Part shown: positions 36,978 through 47,022 of the stretch, piece by piece
How the letters are laid out: every line of letters begins with the position of its first letter
How positions within the stretch are numbered: the stretch's first letter is position 1
Source: Pradoshia sp. D12
GTDB lineage: Bacteria > Bacillota > Bacilli > Bacillales > Pradoshiaceae
Assembly (NCBI RefSeq): GCF_008935075.1
Contig: NZ_CP044545.1
Location: 833,501 to 897,500, forward strand
DNA length: 64,000 bases
Direction: 5' to 3'
Notes under the pieces: generated by a model
What the model was told of the DNA's origin: nothing
The model's database searches: none
The model's input: only the letters and a program-made list of their open reading frames with translations
Position numbers and translations under genes: made by a program

Positions 36978-37697
36978 ATGGGTGGATTTAATAAAATAAG
37001 TCCAATTGAAGCCGGGCAACGGTTTATTAAAATTTATTTTCCAAACTGTCAGGGTGCTCTATTGGCAGGGAGCGTTGTTCGGGGTGAAGCAACTGAAACA
37101 TCTGACTTGGATATCGTTATTTTCGATAAAAATATCAGTTCATCCTATCGAGAGTCATTAGTTGAATTTGGATGGCCTATTGAAATGTTCGTATATAATT
37201 TAACCTCTTATAAACTGTTTGTTGAAAGTGACTGTGAAAGGGCAAGACCTTCACTGTCAAGAATGATTTCTGAAGGGATAATCTTAAAAGATTGCGGAAT
37301 AATCGATTCGATTAAAAAAGAGGCTAAAGAAATACTGGCTAAAGGTCCAGAAGAATGGACAGCCGAAATAATCAATACGAAGCGTTATTTTATTACGGAT
37401 GCACTCGATGATTTCAAAGGCTGTACGAATCGGGCAGAGGAACTCTTTATAGCCAATACACTTGCTGAATTGGTAAGTGAATTTATCTTAAGAGCAAACC
37501 GTCAATGGATTGGCACATCAAAATGGGTAGTTCGTTCTCTCAAGCAATATGATGAATTATTTGCAAACCAATTTGTAGAAGCATTTGATTGTTTTTATAA
37601 GACAGGAGAAAAGGATCAAGTAATCCATTTAGTTGAAAATATATTAGAACCTTTTGGAGGGGAGTTATTCCATGGCTTTTTACTGGGGGAAAAATAA
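36978..37697 (+). CDS. Nucleotidyltransferase-domain protein
   Basis: 239 residues. Pol-beta-type nucleotidyltransferase motif GSVVRGEATETSDLDIVIFD (GS plus DxD) in the first 60 residues, then an all-helical C-terminal domain, as in kanamycin/streptomycin adenylyltransferase-like proteins. Could adenylylate a small molecule; a resistance role is only possible. ATG with GAGGTGA. Confidence 0.85.
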   Translation: MGGFNKISPIEAGQRFIKIYFPNCQGALLAGSVVRGEATETSDLDIVIFDKNISSSYRESLVEFGWPIEMFVYNLTSYKLFVESDCERARPSLSRMISEGIILKDCGIIDSIKKEAKEILAKGPEEWTAEIINTKRYFITDALDDFKGCTNRAEELFIANTLAELVSEFILRANRQWIGTSKWVVRSLKQYDELFANQFVEAFDCFYKTGEKDQVIHLVENILEPFGGELFHGFLLGEK

Positions 37698-37782
37698 AGG
37701 AAGTCGGAATTACTAAAGAATAGAGTAGAACAGGCAAATTGCAAGATAAAATGACTAAATATTCAGAAATAAGAGGTGGATT

Positions 37783-38220
37783 ATGGATCCGTTCACGATT
37801 AAAGAAATTAAATCAGTAAATGAAATAGTTGAAGCATTCCCTGTGATGAAGCAGCTGCGTATTCATCTCGATGAAAACTCCTATCTTGAACTCGTCTTGG
37901 ATGCACAAGAAAGCGATAGATACAAAATGTTTGCTTTGGTTGATGCGGGTGAAATAGTTGCGGTAATTGGTTTTAAAACGATGATCACTCTTTATTATGG
38001 ACGATTTGTTTGGGTATGTGATTTGGTTACGGATATAAATAAACGTTCCAAAGGATATGGTGAACAATTACTTACATATGTTCATCAATGGGCTAAGGAA
38101 AACAATTATGAAACGATATCCTTATCATCAGGATTGCAGCGTAAAGATACCCATCGTTTTTATGAAGAGCGGATGAACTATGACAAAGTAAGTTATGTAT
38201 TTAAGAAGTCTTTAAATTAG
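37783..38220 (+). CDS. GNAT acetyltransferase
   Basis: 145 residues; acetyl-CoA loop RSKGYGEQLL, C-terminal HRFYEERMNYDKVSYVF. ATG with AGAGGTGG. Single-gene unit. Substrate unknown. Confidence 0.87.
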   Translation: MDPFTIKEIKSVNEIVEAFPVMKQLRIHLDENSYLELVLDAQESDRYKMFALVDAGEIVAVIGFKTMITLYYGRFVWVCDLVTDINKRSKGYGEQLLTYVHQWAKENNYETISLSSGLQRKDTHRFYEERMNYDKVSYVFKKSLN

Positions 38221-38265
38221 AGATGTTCTATATATCTAGACCAGTATTAAGGGGAGGTGGTAATC

Positions 38266-38802
38266 ATGATAGAACTAAAGTATTTTGAACGCTCTGATTT
38301 TAAACAGCTTATCAATTGGATTGATTCGCCTGCATTTTTACTTCAATGGGGTGGCCCTGGGTTTAACTATCCCTTGAATGATACTCAATTAGAAAAGTAC
38401 ATGGAGAATGCCAATCATGCTAACTCAGAAGCTCTGATTTATAAAGTGGTTGATCAAGAAACAGGCAACGTTATTGGACATATCTCTTTGGGGAGAATTG
38501 ATAGAAAAAACGAATCTGCAAGAGTTGGAAAAGTCCTAATCGGTGATAAAAACACAAGAGGTAAAGGGATCGGTCAGCAAATGATTAAAGAAATACTTAA
38601 AATCGCATTTGAAGAACTTCACTTACATAGGGTTAGTCTTGGAGTATTTGACTTTAATGACTCTGCCATTGATTGTTACGAAAAGGCAGGATTTGTAAAA
38701 GAGGGTTTACATAGAGATGCAAGTAAAAATGGCGATGAATACTGGAGTTTATGGGAAATGAGTATTTTAGAAAATGAATGGCTGGAGATTAAAAACGTAT
38801 AG
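38266..38802 (+). CDS. GNAT acetyltransferase (RimJ/RimL type)
   Basis: 178 residues from ATG 38266 (AAGGGGAGGTGG upstream; the in-frame GTG at 38257 is inside that site). Acetyl-CoA loop NTRGKGIGQQMI, then AIDCYEKAGFVKEG. Substrate unknown. Confidence 0.87.
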   Translation: MIELKYFERSDFKQLINWIDSPAFLLQWGGPGFNYPLNDTQLEKYMENANHANSEALIYKVVDQETGNVIGHISLGRIDRKNESARVGKVLIGDKNTRGKGIGQQMIKEILKIAFEELHLHRVSLGVFDFNDSAIDCYEKAGFVKEGLHRDASKNGDEYWSLWEMSILENEWLEIKNV

Positions 38803-38894
38803 TAGAAGAGATAGTTTATACTTTAGATGAATACAAAATGGCAATTTGTGGTGTAATCGGTAATGAGATTGTAATTAAATCTATTAGAAAATGA
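38802..38894 (+). pseudogene. Short 3' coding remnant
   Basis: An in-frame stretch without a start, VEEIVYTLDEYKMAICGVIG then NEIVIKSIRK and a stop. It reads like the tail of a lost protein placed directly after the GNAT stop. Family unknown. Confidence 0.35.
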
Positions 38895-39008
38895 CCAACC
38901 AGCTGTTCATTCATAAGTTGAGGAATGAACAGTCAAAAAAGTCATACCTCGTCTTAGCTGAAGATGATTTTTAATAATCCTATTTTTGTAGACGGAGGTA
39001 TTTTCAAA

Positions 39009-39902
39009 ATGAAACAAAGTTTACTCGGAGCTGTTTGTTTATCCTTGGCCGCCAGTTTGTGGGGCGGTATGTACGTAGTGAGCAAATATGTTTTGGATTT
39101 TATTCCGCCATTGACGCTAGTATGGCTAAGGTATGTAGTTGCATTTGTTGTTTTGTACGCTATTTTAAAGACCATTCAAGTCAAAAGTAAAACTCGTGAA
39201 ACGATACAGATGAAAGATTGGCTGCTGCTGGGGTGGATTGGGTTTATAGGTTACTTTGTATCAATTGCTTTTCAATTCATTGGTACTAAATTATCCGATG
39301 CCCATACGGGATCTTTAATAACATCAGCTACACCAGCTTTTATGGTTGTTTTTGCAACGCTTATTCTGAAGGAAAAGCTAACGGGCAGAAAAGTTATCTC
39401 GGTCATACTCGCATCAATCGGAGTCACCATTGTTATTGGATGGGATACAAAGGCTGGAGATTATTTTTTAGGTAGCATGATATTAGTGGGAGCTGCCATT
39501 ACCTGGGCTTTATTATCCGTCTATGTAAAAATTGCCTCTGCGCGTTTTACGTCATTAACAATCACTACCTATGCGGTCATGTTTGCGCTTGTGTTTACAA
39601 CACCTGTAATGATATGGGAACTTCAATCAAATGCTGCTGACTATGATAGTGCTTTAGTTATCATGGGGGTTATCTATCTGGGGGTAGTTTCAACTGCGGG
39701 AGCGTTTTTCCTTTGGAACAAAGGATTAGAAATGATGGATGCAGGAATCGGCTCATTATTTTTCTTTTTTCAGCCACTGGTTGGTTCTTTCTTAGGGTGG
39801 CTCATACTAAATGAAAAGTTGGGCATTAATTTCTTTGTAGGTGCCATTTTAATTATTGCTGGTGTTGTAATAGTTACTTTTCAAAAGGAAAAACAGGTGT
39901 AA
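39009..39902 (+). CDS. DMT/EamA-family transporter
   Basis: 297 residues, ten membrane helices in two EamA repeats (AASLWGGMYVVSKYVLDFIP at the start, FFFFQPLVGSFLGWL near the end). Likely exporter of metabolites or amino acids. Start ATG 39009 with GGAGGT; the ATG at 38964 is upstream of that site. Confidence 0.9.
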   Translation: MKQSLLGAVCLSLAASLWGGMYVVSKYVLDFIPPLTLVWLRYVVAFVVLYAILKTIQVKSKTRETIQMKDWLLLGWIGFIGYFVSIAFQFIGTKLSDAHTGSLITSATPAFMVVFATLILKEKLTGRKVISVILASIGVTIVIGWDTKAGDYFLGSMILVGAAITWALLSVYVKIASARFTSLTITTYAVMFALVFTTPVMIWELQSNAADYDSALVIMGVIYLGVVSTAGAFFLWNKGLEMMDAGIGSLFFFFQPLVGSFLGWLILNEKLGINFFVGAILIIAGVVIVTFQKEKQV

Positions 39903-39981
39903 ATTCTTTCAAGAGGGCAAGTTATCTTGCTTTCTTTTTTACAGCTAAGGTGAATAAAAATAATGAGGAGTGAAAGATAGA

Positions 39982-40446
39982 ATGTCATTTGAAATATATA
40001 GTATGGCACAAGAACAAGCAGAAACAATTGCTTTCACCTGGCATTATGATAGTGAATATTCTTTTTATGATTTGGAAGCGGATAAAGATGATTTAGAGGA
40101 ATTTTTAGATGTTGATAAACGAGGTAACTCTATGTTCGCTGTATCAAAAGATGAAGAATTAATAGCTTTCTTGAGTATTCACAGAATTGACGATAACACG
40201 GTTGATATCGGTTTAGGGATGAGGCCTGATTTAACTGGAAAAGGGATGGGATTAGAATTTTTAAAGGAAGGTATGGAGTTTATTAAATTTGAAGCGAACC
40301 CTCAAAAAATCACCTTATCAGTTGCTACATTTAATCAAAGAGCAATTAATGTATATAGAAAAGTTGGATTTAAAGATGTTGAGATTTTTATGCAAGATAC
40401 AAATGGCAGCACTTTCGAGTTTTTAAAGATGGAATACATATGTTAA
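39982..40446 (+). CDS. GNAT acetyltransferase
   Basis: 154 residues from ATG 39982 (GAGGAG upstream; GTG 39970 is in frame but too close to it). Acetyl-CoA loop LTGKGMGLEFLK, then RAINVYRKVGFK. Substrate unknown. Confidence 0.86.
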   Translation: MSFEIYSMAQEQAETIAFTWHYDSEYSFYDLEADKDDLEEFLDVDKRGNSMFAVSKDEELIAFLSIHRIDDNTVDIGLGMRPDLTGKGMGLEFLKEGMEFIKFEANPQKITLSVATFNQRAINVYRKVGFKDVEIFMQDTNGSTFEFLKMEYIC

Positions 40447-40538
40447 ATTTTGTTGTTTTATATTGAGAAACGAGTATCGTAAAGAGCGTTGTCTTTGAGC
40501 TTTCAGATAGAGTTAAGGTCGAGGGGGAGGAGATTTTT

Positions 40539-41423
40539 ATTATAAAACGTATCATTGAACATTTTGGATTGCAGGTAATATCAATGAATGAAGTTGAAGA
40601 CTCCTTTAGTTCAAATGTCTATAAATGTAAGTTGCTTAGGGGTGCAACGGTTTTTATTAAAATTCCGTATACAAAATTAAAGTTTCAGCGGGAATTGGAA
40701 GCTTATGAGCTTTTAAAAGGAAGAATTGCGATTCCTGATATGCTAAATTGTTGGTTTGGAGATGAGAAGTATCCCGGTGCTTTTTTGCTTTCCGAATTAA
40801 AAGGTCAAACGCTAACAGCTGAGGCTTCAGCGGGAGCTATGTATGAAGTTGGAGCTATTCATGCTTCGATACATTCTATTCAGCTATCTCCCAAGAAAGA
40901 GTTGACTGCCATACAAAATGAATTCCCGAATTGGTCCGACTTTCTTGAATCAAAATTCTATAGTTTTGCTGTGGATGTAAGAGATGTATTGGATGAACAT
41001 TTATATGAACAGGCTATAGAAAAGTTTGAAATCATGAAACGGCAACTCCCTGCCCCAGACGGACCAAGCTTAGTACATATGGATTTTCGCCCCGCCAATA
41101 TTATAGTGGACGACAATCAAGTCTCAGGAATCATCGATTTTGAATCCGTACGATTTGGTTCAACAGAAATCGATTTCACTAAAATTTATCGTGATATTTT
41201 AAGCTGCGATCATACCCTCTACCAGGCATATAAAGAGGGCTATAAAAGTATCCGACCTTTAATTGATTTAGATATTGTATTGCCCTTTTATCGATTTACA
41301 GATGCCTTCAATAGCATTGGGTGGTGTAAGAAGCGTGGAATGGAAAAAAACGCTGCATTTCTTGTAGAAAATTTAGCGATTTTGAAAAAACTTTTACCAT
41401 CAAATAGAAGTGAAGGTAAGTAA
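40539..41423 (+). CDS. APH-family phosphotransferase, probable non-ATG start
   Basis: Aminoglycoside phosphotransferase/choline-kinase fold with the catalytic HMDFRPANI and IDFESVRFG. About 294 residues if started at ATT 40539 (IIKRIIEHFGLQV), where GGGGGAGGAG lies six bases upstream; ATA 40542 is the alternative. The first usual start codon, TTG 40569, has no ribosome-binding site and would cut the N-terminal helix. Kinase of an unknown small molecule; resistance is possible but not shown. Confidence 0.82.
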   Translation: MIKRIIEHFGLQVISMNEVEDSFSSNVYKCKLLRGATVFIKIPYTKLKFQRELEAYELLKGRIAIPDMLNCWFGDEKYPGAFLLSELKGQTLTAEASAGAMYEVGAIHASIHSIQLSPKKELTAIQNEFPNWSDFLESKFYSFAVDVRDVLDEHLYEQAIEKFEIMKRQLPAPDGPSLVHMDFRPANIIVDDNQVSGIIDFESVRFGSTEIDFTKIYRDILSCDHTLYQAYKEGYKSIRPLIDLDIVLPFYRFTDAFNSIGWCKKRGMEKNAAFLVENLAILKKLLPSNRSEGK

Positions 41424-41455
41424 TAAAAAGCTGCCCTATGGACAGCTTTGCTTTT
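41424..41455. terminator. Terminator between convergent genes
   Basis: AAAAGCTG and CAGCTTTG pair with a small loop (CCCTATGGA); A- and T-rich flanks on both sides. Confidence 0.65.
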
Positions 41456-41735
41456 ACCGAAGTACATCTCCCTCATTATTAAAAAACGTAGAGCCAGTAG
41501 AGGTATGTCCATTAATCCATTCCTGTGAGATTTTAGATACATTAGCCCAATTAGGGATTTTTGCATTATGCTCTGCGATCCAGCTTAAGCAATATTGGGG
41601 ATCGATATTTTCTTCATAGCATTGGGTTAAAAAAGTCTGGATATTGGTTTCTGTACAATTTTCAAAGGAGCCGCAGGTATGAGATAAAATTTGCTCCATT
41701 TTTATTTGAATAGAATCCTTGCTAGAGTTAGTCAT
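41454..41735 (-). CDS. Hypothetical protein, 93 residues
   Basis: ATG with AAAGGAG at good spacing. Soluble, with three Cys in the first 40 residues (HTCGSFENC, QCYEE) and AHNAKIPNWANVSKISQEW. No family recognised. The next minus-strand gene upstream is another small protein, so the two may share a transcript. Confidence 0.65.
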   Translation of the reverse strand: MTNSSKDSIQIKMEQILSHTCGSFENCTETNIQTFLTQCYEENIDPQYCLSWIAEHNAKIPNWANVSKISQEWINGHTSTGSTFFNNEGDVLR

Positions 41736-41770
41736 CCAATTGCTCCTTTCATTTGGCTGATATCATTAGA

Positions 41771-41908
41771 TCACTCATCATTCGTCTTGATATTTGAACC
41801 GTGACGGCTATTTACAGTGGGTATATGTTTTAAGGGAGTATCACCGTTTTTTGATGTCGTTTCCTGATTTCGTACCCGGAATTTAGATTGATCTTGATTA
41901 TTCTTCAT
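41771..41908 (-). CDS. Hypothetical 45-residue polar protein
   Basis: ATG with GGAGGTGAG eight bases before. 45 residues: MKNNQDQSKFRVRNQETTSK, then a polar, basic remainder ending NIKTNDE. Such small hydrophilic proteins are common among Bacillus spore or late-sporulation proteins, but I cannot assign it. Confidence 0.6.
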   Translation of the reverse strand: MKNNQDQSKFRVRNQETTSKNGDTPLKHIPTVNSRHGSNIKTNDE

Positions 41909-42114
41909 TTACTCTCACCTCCATTGTCTAACATTTGAAGAAATACAGAAAAATATTCAATTTCAAGCGCAAAATGTTAAGATACCTCACCAGAAATGAG
42001 AATGCTACACCTAATTTGAAAATAAATATTAGATAGTAAAAACACAATTAGTAGATAAAGGGCTATAAAATAAGCGGATTAAAATAATAATGCGTTAGTA
42101 AAGGGACTGATTAA

Positions 42115-42501
42115 ATGGATGTGAAATTAAAGGAACAATTAAAGGAATTAGAAGAAAGCCATATTGGATTTGAAGTTCGTAAAAGTCGGGACAAGCTGGA
42201 TAACATACTGGCAGACGATTTCTTTGAGATTGGCAGTTCAGGGTTTATGTTTGATAAAAAAGCCTGTCTGGAAGATGGAGTGGTTTTAACTGAGATGTCA
42301 CTCTATAACTATAATATTTATCCGTTAGCGCAAGATGTTGTTTTATCTACTTATTTCATTGTTGATAGCACTCGTAATCGTAATACCTATCGAAGTTCAA
42401 TATGGAAATTGATTGGTGGCAGATGGCAATTATATTTTCATCAAGGAACTATCTCTCCTTTACAATTAAGTGAGGTTCTTAAAAACCCTAATCCGAATTA
42501 G
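42115..42501 (+). CDS. DUF4440 / SnoaL-like (NTF2-fold) protein
   Basis: 128 residues. ELEESHIGFEVRKSRDKLDN and DDFFEIGSSG match the DUF4440 group of NTF2-fold proteins; the later RSSIWKLIGGRWQLYFHQGT strand pair fits too. Role unknown. Start ATG 42115 with AAAGGGA. Confidence 0.8.
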   Translation: MDVKLKEQLKELEESHIGFEVRKSRDKLDNILADDFFEIGSSGFMFDKKACLEDGVVLTEMSLYNYNIYPLAQDVVLSTYFIVDSTRNRNTYRSSIWKLIGGRWQLYFHQGTISPLQLSEVLKNPNPN

Positions 42502-42696
42502 GATAGTTGCTTCTCAATAGAATAACTTAGTTTTCTCTTTAAACCTAAAAGGATTTTTAAAAACTTGATTGGAGGTAAATTGTGAGGTACTGTAATAAGC
42601 CGTTTCATTAACACTGTATTCTATGCTTCTCTACAAGAGCTCCTCCTTATATAGGTAGTAGATAATCTAATCATTGAATATAAGGAGGATAACTAA

Positions 42697-43599
42697 ATGG
42701 AGAATGGACAATTAATTGATATTAAAGGGAAAAAGATATATGTGGAAATCAGCCATAAAAAATGTGATAAAGCGATTTTATATTTACACGGAGGCCCCGG
42801 AGAAGGCTGCTTCGATTTCACCTATCACCAAAAGACTCGTTTAGGAGATAAATTCAAACTAATAGCATCTGATCAAAGAGGGGTATGCAGGTCTGAAGGC
42901 ATAAGTATTGGAGAAACATTTTGTCTTGATGACTTGGTTGACGATTGTGAGGGGCTTCGGCAATTACTTAGAATAAAGAAATGGTCTATAATAGGGCATT
43001 CTTTTGGAGGTTACCTGGCAGTACTTTATGCATCACGGTATCCTAACTCCGTAGAAAAAGTAATTTTTGAAGGACCAACATTTGATTTTAGACTAACAGC
43101 TAAAGCACTTCTTAAAAAAACGGCTAGTTTATTTGAAAAATATAAGATGGTCGAGCATGAATTGAAGTGTATAAAACTTTATAATGACGCCACTCTTTCA
43201 GCACGAGAACTGGTAGAGGGGTATATGGAGATTGGTGAACTTCTAGAAGAAAATAGGATGGAAATATATACTCATAATTTTAATAATCCAACTGATACAG
43301 GCGTATATTCAGATGGTCAGTGGGATAACTTCTATAATAAATCAGCAATCCATTTCGACCGCTTAAGAGATGAAGGAAAGATATTTGAGTCAGTTTTTCC
43401 TTTGTTGAAAAAAATCAATATCCCCTGTCTCTTAATTTTAGGAGAGCATGATGCTGTGACCTGCCCGATTCAAGTTCAAACGTATATAACCGAGGTTAAA
43501 CAAGGTGAAATATATACGGTGAAATATAGCGGGCATACACCTCATTATGAAGCTGCAGATGAATTCTGTGATGTGGTAACAGACTATCTAACAAAATAA
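42697..43599 (+). CDS. Alpha/beta hydrolase (prolyl iminopeptidase-like)
   Basis: 300 residues. Oxyanion motif HGGPGEG, nucleophile elbow GHSFGG, acid in GEHDAVTC and late His in SGHTPHYE. The HGGPG motif is typical of the proline iminopeptidase family, so a peptidase or esterase is likely. ATG with AAGGAGG. Followed by a large terminator-like hairpin. Confidence 0.87.
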   Translation: MENGQLIDIKGKKIYVEISHKKCDKAILYLHGGPGEGCFDFTYHQKTRLGDKFKLIASDQRGVCRSEGISIGETFCLDDLVDDCEGLRQLLRIKKWSIIGHSFGGYLAVLYASRYPNSVEKVIFEGPTFDFRLTAKALLKKTASLFEKYKMVEHELKCIKLYNDATLSARELVEGYMEIGELLEENRMEIYTHNFNNPTDTGVYSDGQWDNFYNKSAIHFDRLRDEGKIFESVFPLLKKINIPCLLILGEHDAVTCPIQVQTYITEVKQGEIYTVKYSGHTPHYEAADEFCDVVTDYLTK

Positions 43600-43610
43600 G
43601 ATGTAATGAA

Positions 43611-43691
43611 AAGGCTGCTAAATTGAAGGTGAACCCAAAAGTTGACTTTTGACTCTAACTTTTAGGGCGTACATCAATTGCAGTCTTTTTA
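43611..43691 (+). terminator. Branched terminator-like structure
   Basis: Outer arms AAGGCTGCTAAATTGA and TCAATTGCAGTCTT (small bulge), inner AAAGTT/AACTTT hairpin, then TTTTT. The interior resembles the folded remnant at about 25078-25125. Confidence 0.6.
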
Positions 43692-43698
43692 TCATGCG

Positions 43699-43731
43699 TT
43701 TTGTTGCATATACAACAAAATATACTATAAT
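43699..43731 (+). promoter_or_regulatory. Promoter and palindromic operator of the MarR gene
   Basis: A perfect 8-bp inverted repeat, TTTTGTTG-N6-CAACAAAA (43699-43720), overlaps the -35 (TTGCAT, 43704-43709); TATAAT follows at 43726-43731. This is the layout of MarR autorepression. Confidence 0.75.
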
Positions 43732-43778
43732 AAAAGTAATAGCATAATTTAAGTGCTTAAAGTAATGGAGATGTATTT

Positions 43779-44231
43779 ATGAAGGAAATTCTACGGGAAA
43801 TAGGCATGATTGCCAGGGTTTTAGATTCGATTAGTAATATAGAATTTAAGGAATATGACCTTACTAAAGGGCAATATTTGTACCTGGTCCGCATTTGTGA
43901 GAATCCTGGTATCATTCAAGAGAAGTTAGCTGAGATGATAAAAGTGGATCGAACCACGGCTGCACGAGCTATAAAAAAACTTGAACTGAATGGTTTTATT
44001 GAAAAGAAAGCTGATCATCAAAACAAAAAAATAAAAAAGCTCTTTCCAACGGAAAAAGGGGCAAAGGTTTACCCATTTATAAAACGAGAGAATGATTATT
44101 CTAATAAAGTAGCATTAGCTGGATTATCTGAAACAGAGATAGATATTATTTTTGATCTCCTTCAAAGAGTTAGAAAAAATATTGAAGTAGATTGGGAATT
44201 TGTGAAAAAAGGAAATAAGAGAACGTATTGA
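43779..44231 (+). CDS. MarR-family transcriptional regulator
   Basis: 150 residues. Winged helix with LAEMIKVDRTTAARAIKKLE as recognition region and DHQNKKIKKLFPTEKG as wing. Probably controls itself through the palindrome at 43699-43720 and perhaps the GNAT gene 25 bases downstream. ATG with a GGAG site. Ligand unknown. Confidence 0.88.
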   Translation: MKEILREIGMIARVLDSISNIEFKEYDLTKGQYLYLVRICENPGIIQEKLAEMIKVDRTTAARAIKKLELNGFIEKKADHQNKKIKKLFPTEKGAKVYPFIKRENDYSNKVALAGLSETEIDIIFDLLQRVRKNIEVDWEFVKKGNKRTY

Positions 44232-44774
<543 letters not shown>

Positions 44775-44825
44775 CTATTTATAGATCCTTTCATGATTAA
44801 AAACGATGAAGTGGAGTGTTGTGTG

Positions 44826-45536
44826 ATGGTGAAATTTATTGTCGATACTGAATTTTGGGATGTTTTCCCGGATGCTCAAATTAATATGTTAATTGTTAGA
44901 AATATTAATAATCGAGGTTCGGAAGAAAACCATGATGATTTCTCTGAACTACTTAACAGAGCGGCTAAGGAGGCTACTCAGTTTCTGACAGAAGATACAT
45001 TTAGCCAAAATCAAGTTGTTGATGAATGGCGTAAAGCATTTGGTAAATTTAAAACGAAAAAGGGTACTCGTTCATCGATTGAAGCATTGCTAAAGAGAGC
45101 CAATCAAGGTAGAGAGTTTACACCAATTAATCCTTTGGTGGACATCTATAATAGTGTTTCTCTAAAATATGCTGTTCCCTGTGGCGGAGAAGATTTAAAT
45201 TGTATCACTGGGGACTTACGTCTTGGGAAAGCAAAAGGAGGAGAACCATTCTTGCCACTTGGTGCTGATCAAGATTCCCCTGCTTTACCGGAGGAAATCA
45301 TCTATTATGATCAGGACGGAGCTATTTGCAGATGCTTAAACTGGAGAGAAGCTCAAAGAACGATGCTAACTGATGACACAACGGATGCTGTCCTATTCAT
45401 TGAATCCATTAACAAAGAACAAGCTGAACGTGCTAATCTAGCCATGAATGAATTGAAGCAATTGATTGATTCGTATTTCAACACTATAAGTACGGATATG
45501 ATATTGACGGCAAAAGATTCAGCTTTTGAATTTTAA
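44826..45536 (+). CDS. B3/B4 domain protein (PheT-editing-domain-like)
   Basis: 236 residues from ATG 44826; an in-frame ATG at 44793 lacks a site. The B3/B4 fold of the phenylalanyl-tRNA synthetase beta chain: SRNQ-like core region NPLVDIYNSVSLKYAVPCGG and ITGDLRLGKAKGGEPFLPLG. Stand-alone B3/B4 proteins may edit or bind amino acids or tRNAs; function unproven. Confidence 0.85.
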   Translation: MVKFIVDTEFWDVFPDAQINMLIVRNINNRGSEENHDDFSELLNRAAKEATQFLTEDTFSQNQVVDEWRKAFGKFKTKKGTRSSIEALLKRANQGREFTPINPLVDIYNSVSLKYAVPCGGEDLNCITGDLRLGKAKGGEPFLPLGADQDSPALPEEIIYYDQDGAICRCLNWREAQRTMLTDDTTDAVLFIESINKEQAERANLAMNELKQLIDSYFNTISTDMILTAKDSAFEF

Positions 45537-45615
45537 TATTTTTACATATCTTGAATCATATCTTTTTAACTCTTCTTTGTTCTTTTCATAGACGAACTTA
45601 AGGAGGAATATCACG

Positions 45616-46230
45616 ATGTTCATACCTGAGTGCTTTACTATCGATGACAAAGAAACCATTTATGATTTTATTGAAAAATACAGCTTCGCTACTCTTTTTT
45701 CACAGCATAACGGCGAACCATATGCTACGCATTTACCCCTAATATTAGATAAAGATCAATTTGCCTTATATGGCCATATGGCGCGTGCAAACAAACAGTG
45801 GGAAGAAGCAGGAAAACAGCAGGTCCTTGCTGTTTTCCATGGCCCTCATTGTTATATTTCTCCTATTTATTATGAAACTATTAAATCAGTACCTACTTGG
45901 GATTATGTTTCTATTCATGTATATGGCAGAATGGAGATTGTGAGTGAAAAGAATGTCATCCATCACACCTTAAATAGCCTGGTTAATAAGTATGAAAAGG
46001 CAGATAGCTCATACCATTATCTAGACTTAGATTCCAGTATAATCGAAGGTATGATAAGAGAGCTTGTCGCCTTTAAGATTATTATTACCAAAATAGAAGC
46101 ACAGGCAAAGCTGAGTCAAAATCATCCTGTGGAGAGACAAGAGTTAATTATTAAACATTTGGAAAACAATCCGGATCAAAATGATAAACAAATCGCAGCT
46201 TTAATAAAGAGAAATTTAATTAACAATTGA
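45616..46230 (+). CDS. PaiB-like FMN-binding protein
   Basis: 204 residues. FMN-binding split-barrel fold with LFSQHNGEPYATHLPLIL, GHMARANKQWEE, VFHGPHCYISPIYYE and PTWDYVSIHVYG, all typical of PaiB, a protease-production/transcription regulator paired with PaiA. ATG with AAGGAGG. The nearby PaiA-like GNAT supports a related pair, interrupted by the B3/B4 gene. Confidence 0.88.
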   Translation: MFIPECFTIDDKETIYDFIEKYSFATLFSQHNGEPYATHLPLILDKDQFALYGHMARANKQWEEAGKQQVLAVFHGPHCYISPIYYETIKSVPTWDYVSIHVYGRMEIVSEKNVIHHTLNSLVNKYEKADSSYHYLDLDSSIIEGMIRELVAFKIIITKIEAQAKLSQNHPVERQELIIKHLENNPDQNDKQIAALIKRNLINN

Positions 46231-46344
46231 CTGAAGGTAATAGTGGGAAAATTTGATTTTCTTAGAGAGCATTTGTCCATATGGATTAATGCTTTTTATT
46301 TGGACAAAAGATTTCTCTTATTAATAATGGATTTGATAGGATCT

Positions 46345-46620
46345 TTAATTTTTGGTTCTAATATAAGCTACAATAATTGCTGATAGGAACAAGGAAATAC
46401 TAGGAAATATGATGTTCCATTCTGAAAATGAAATATCAGGATATTGATAATAGTATTTAGAATGCCAAACTTCAAAGATCAGGTTGGCTATTAAAGTCAC
46501 TAGCGGGCCAATAAAAATTTTATTGGTTATGGCTGAGACTAATACGCCTAATCCAATCACAATGGTTGGGACAATAACTAGCTGCAATAAAAAAGGATCC
46601 ATAGTGTCAAGAAAACTCAT
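46345..46620 (-). CDS. DUF2651-like small membrane protein
   Basis: 91 residues with three membrane helices (about 10-30, 34-50, 68-86); DPFLLQLVIVPTIVIGLGVL and WHSKYYYQYP resemble the DUF2651 group of Bacillus membrane proteins. ATG with GAGGAG. Function unknown. Confidence 0.7.
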   Translation of the reverse strand: MSFLDTMDPFLLQLVIVPTIVIGLGVLVSAITNKIFIGPLVTLIANLIFEVWHSKYYYQYPDISFSEWNIIFPSISLFLSAIIVAYIRTKN

Positions 46621-46713
46621 ATTTATATTCTCCTCAAGACAACGGTGTATATGAATCTCATAAACGCTAAGAATAGATTGTATTAGGTAAAGAGATACAA
46701 ATATACAATAGAA

Positions 46714-47022
46714 TTATAAATAAATGAAAATCGTTACAATAAGTGAGGTTAAAAAGTATGCAAGAGAGCCAAAGAAAACATAGGAAGGATTAAACTTACT
46801 TTGAGTTCCTTCTGGTCGTAGGCCAGTACTGCCTTGAATTTGAACATCAAGACTGCGACTTGTGTAGCCGCCAGTTGAAGTAAAAAAATAAATAATTATT
46901 GTAGAAAAGAAGCCAACAAACACACTGTAATCAAAGAAAGAAGCATCAAGCGATGAGGTTAATGCAAAGTTAATAATTCCAATGATTAAAAAGGTACCTA
47001 TAAAAATAATATATTTTCTGAT
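46714..47022 (-). CDS. Small membrane protein, probable AUC start
   Basis: 102 residues if started at ATC 47022 (N-terminus RKYIIFIGTFLIIGIINF). The only good ribosome-binding site, GGAGGTGA, lies inside the codons of the upstream in-frame ATG (47037) and eight bases before the ATC. Three membrane helices; a polar loop (TGGYTSRSLDVQIQGSTGLR) between helices 2 and 3. No firm family. If the ATG were used the protein gains MEVNI. Confidence 0.65.
   Translation of the reverse strand: MRKYIIFIGTFLIIGIINFALTSSLDASFFDYSVFVGFFSTIIIYFFTSTGGYTSRSLDVQIQGSTGLRPEGTQSKFNPSYVFFGSLAYFLTSLIVTIFIYL

Noticed and set aside
38900-38935. Terminator after the GNAT at 38266
   Set aside because: A 10-bp hairpin (CTGTTCATTC/GAATGAACAG) exists but is followed by A-rich, not T-rich, sequence on the plus strand and no minus-strand gene ends there.
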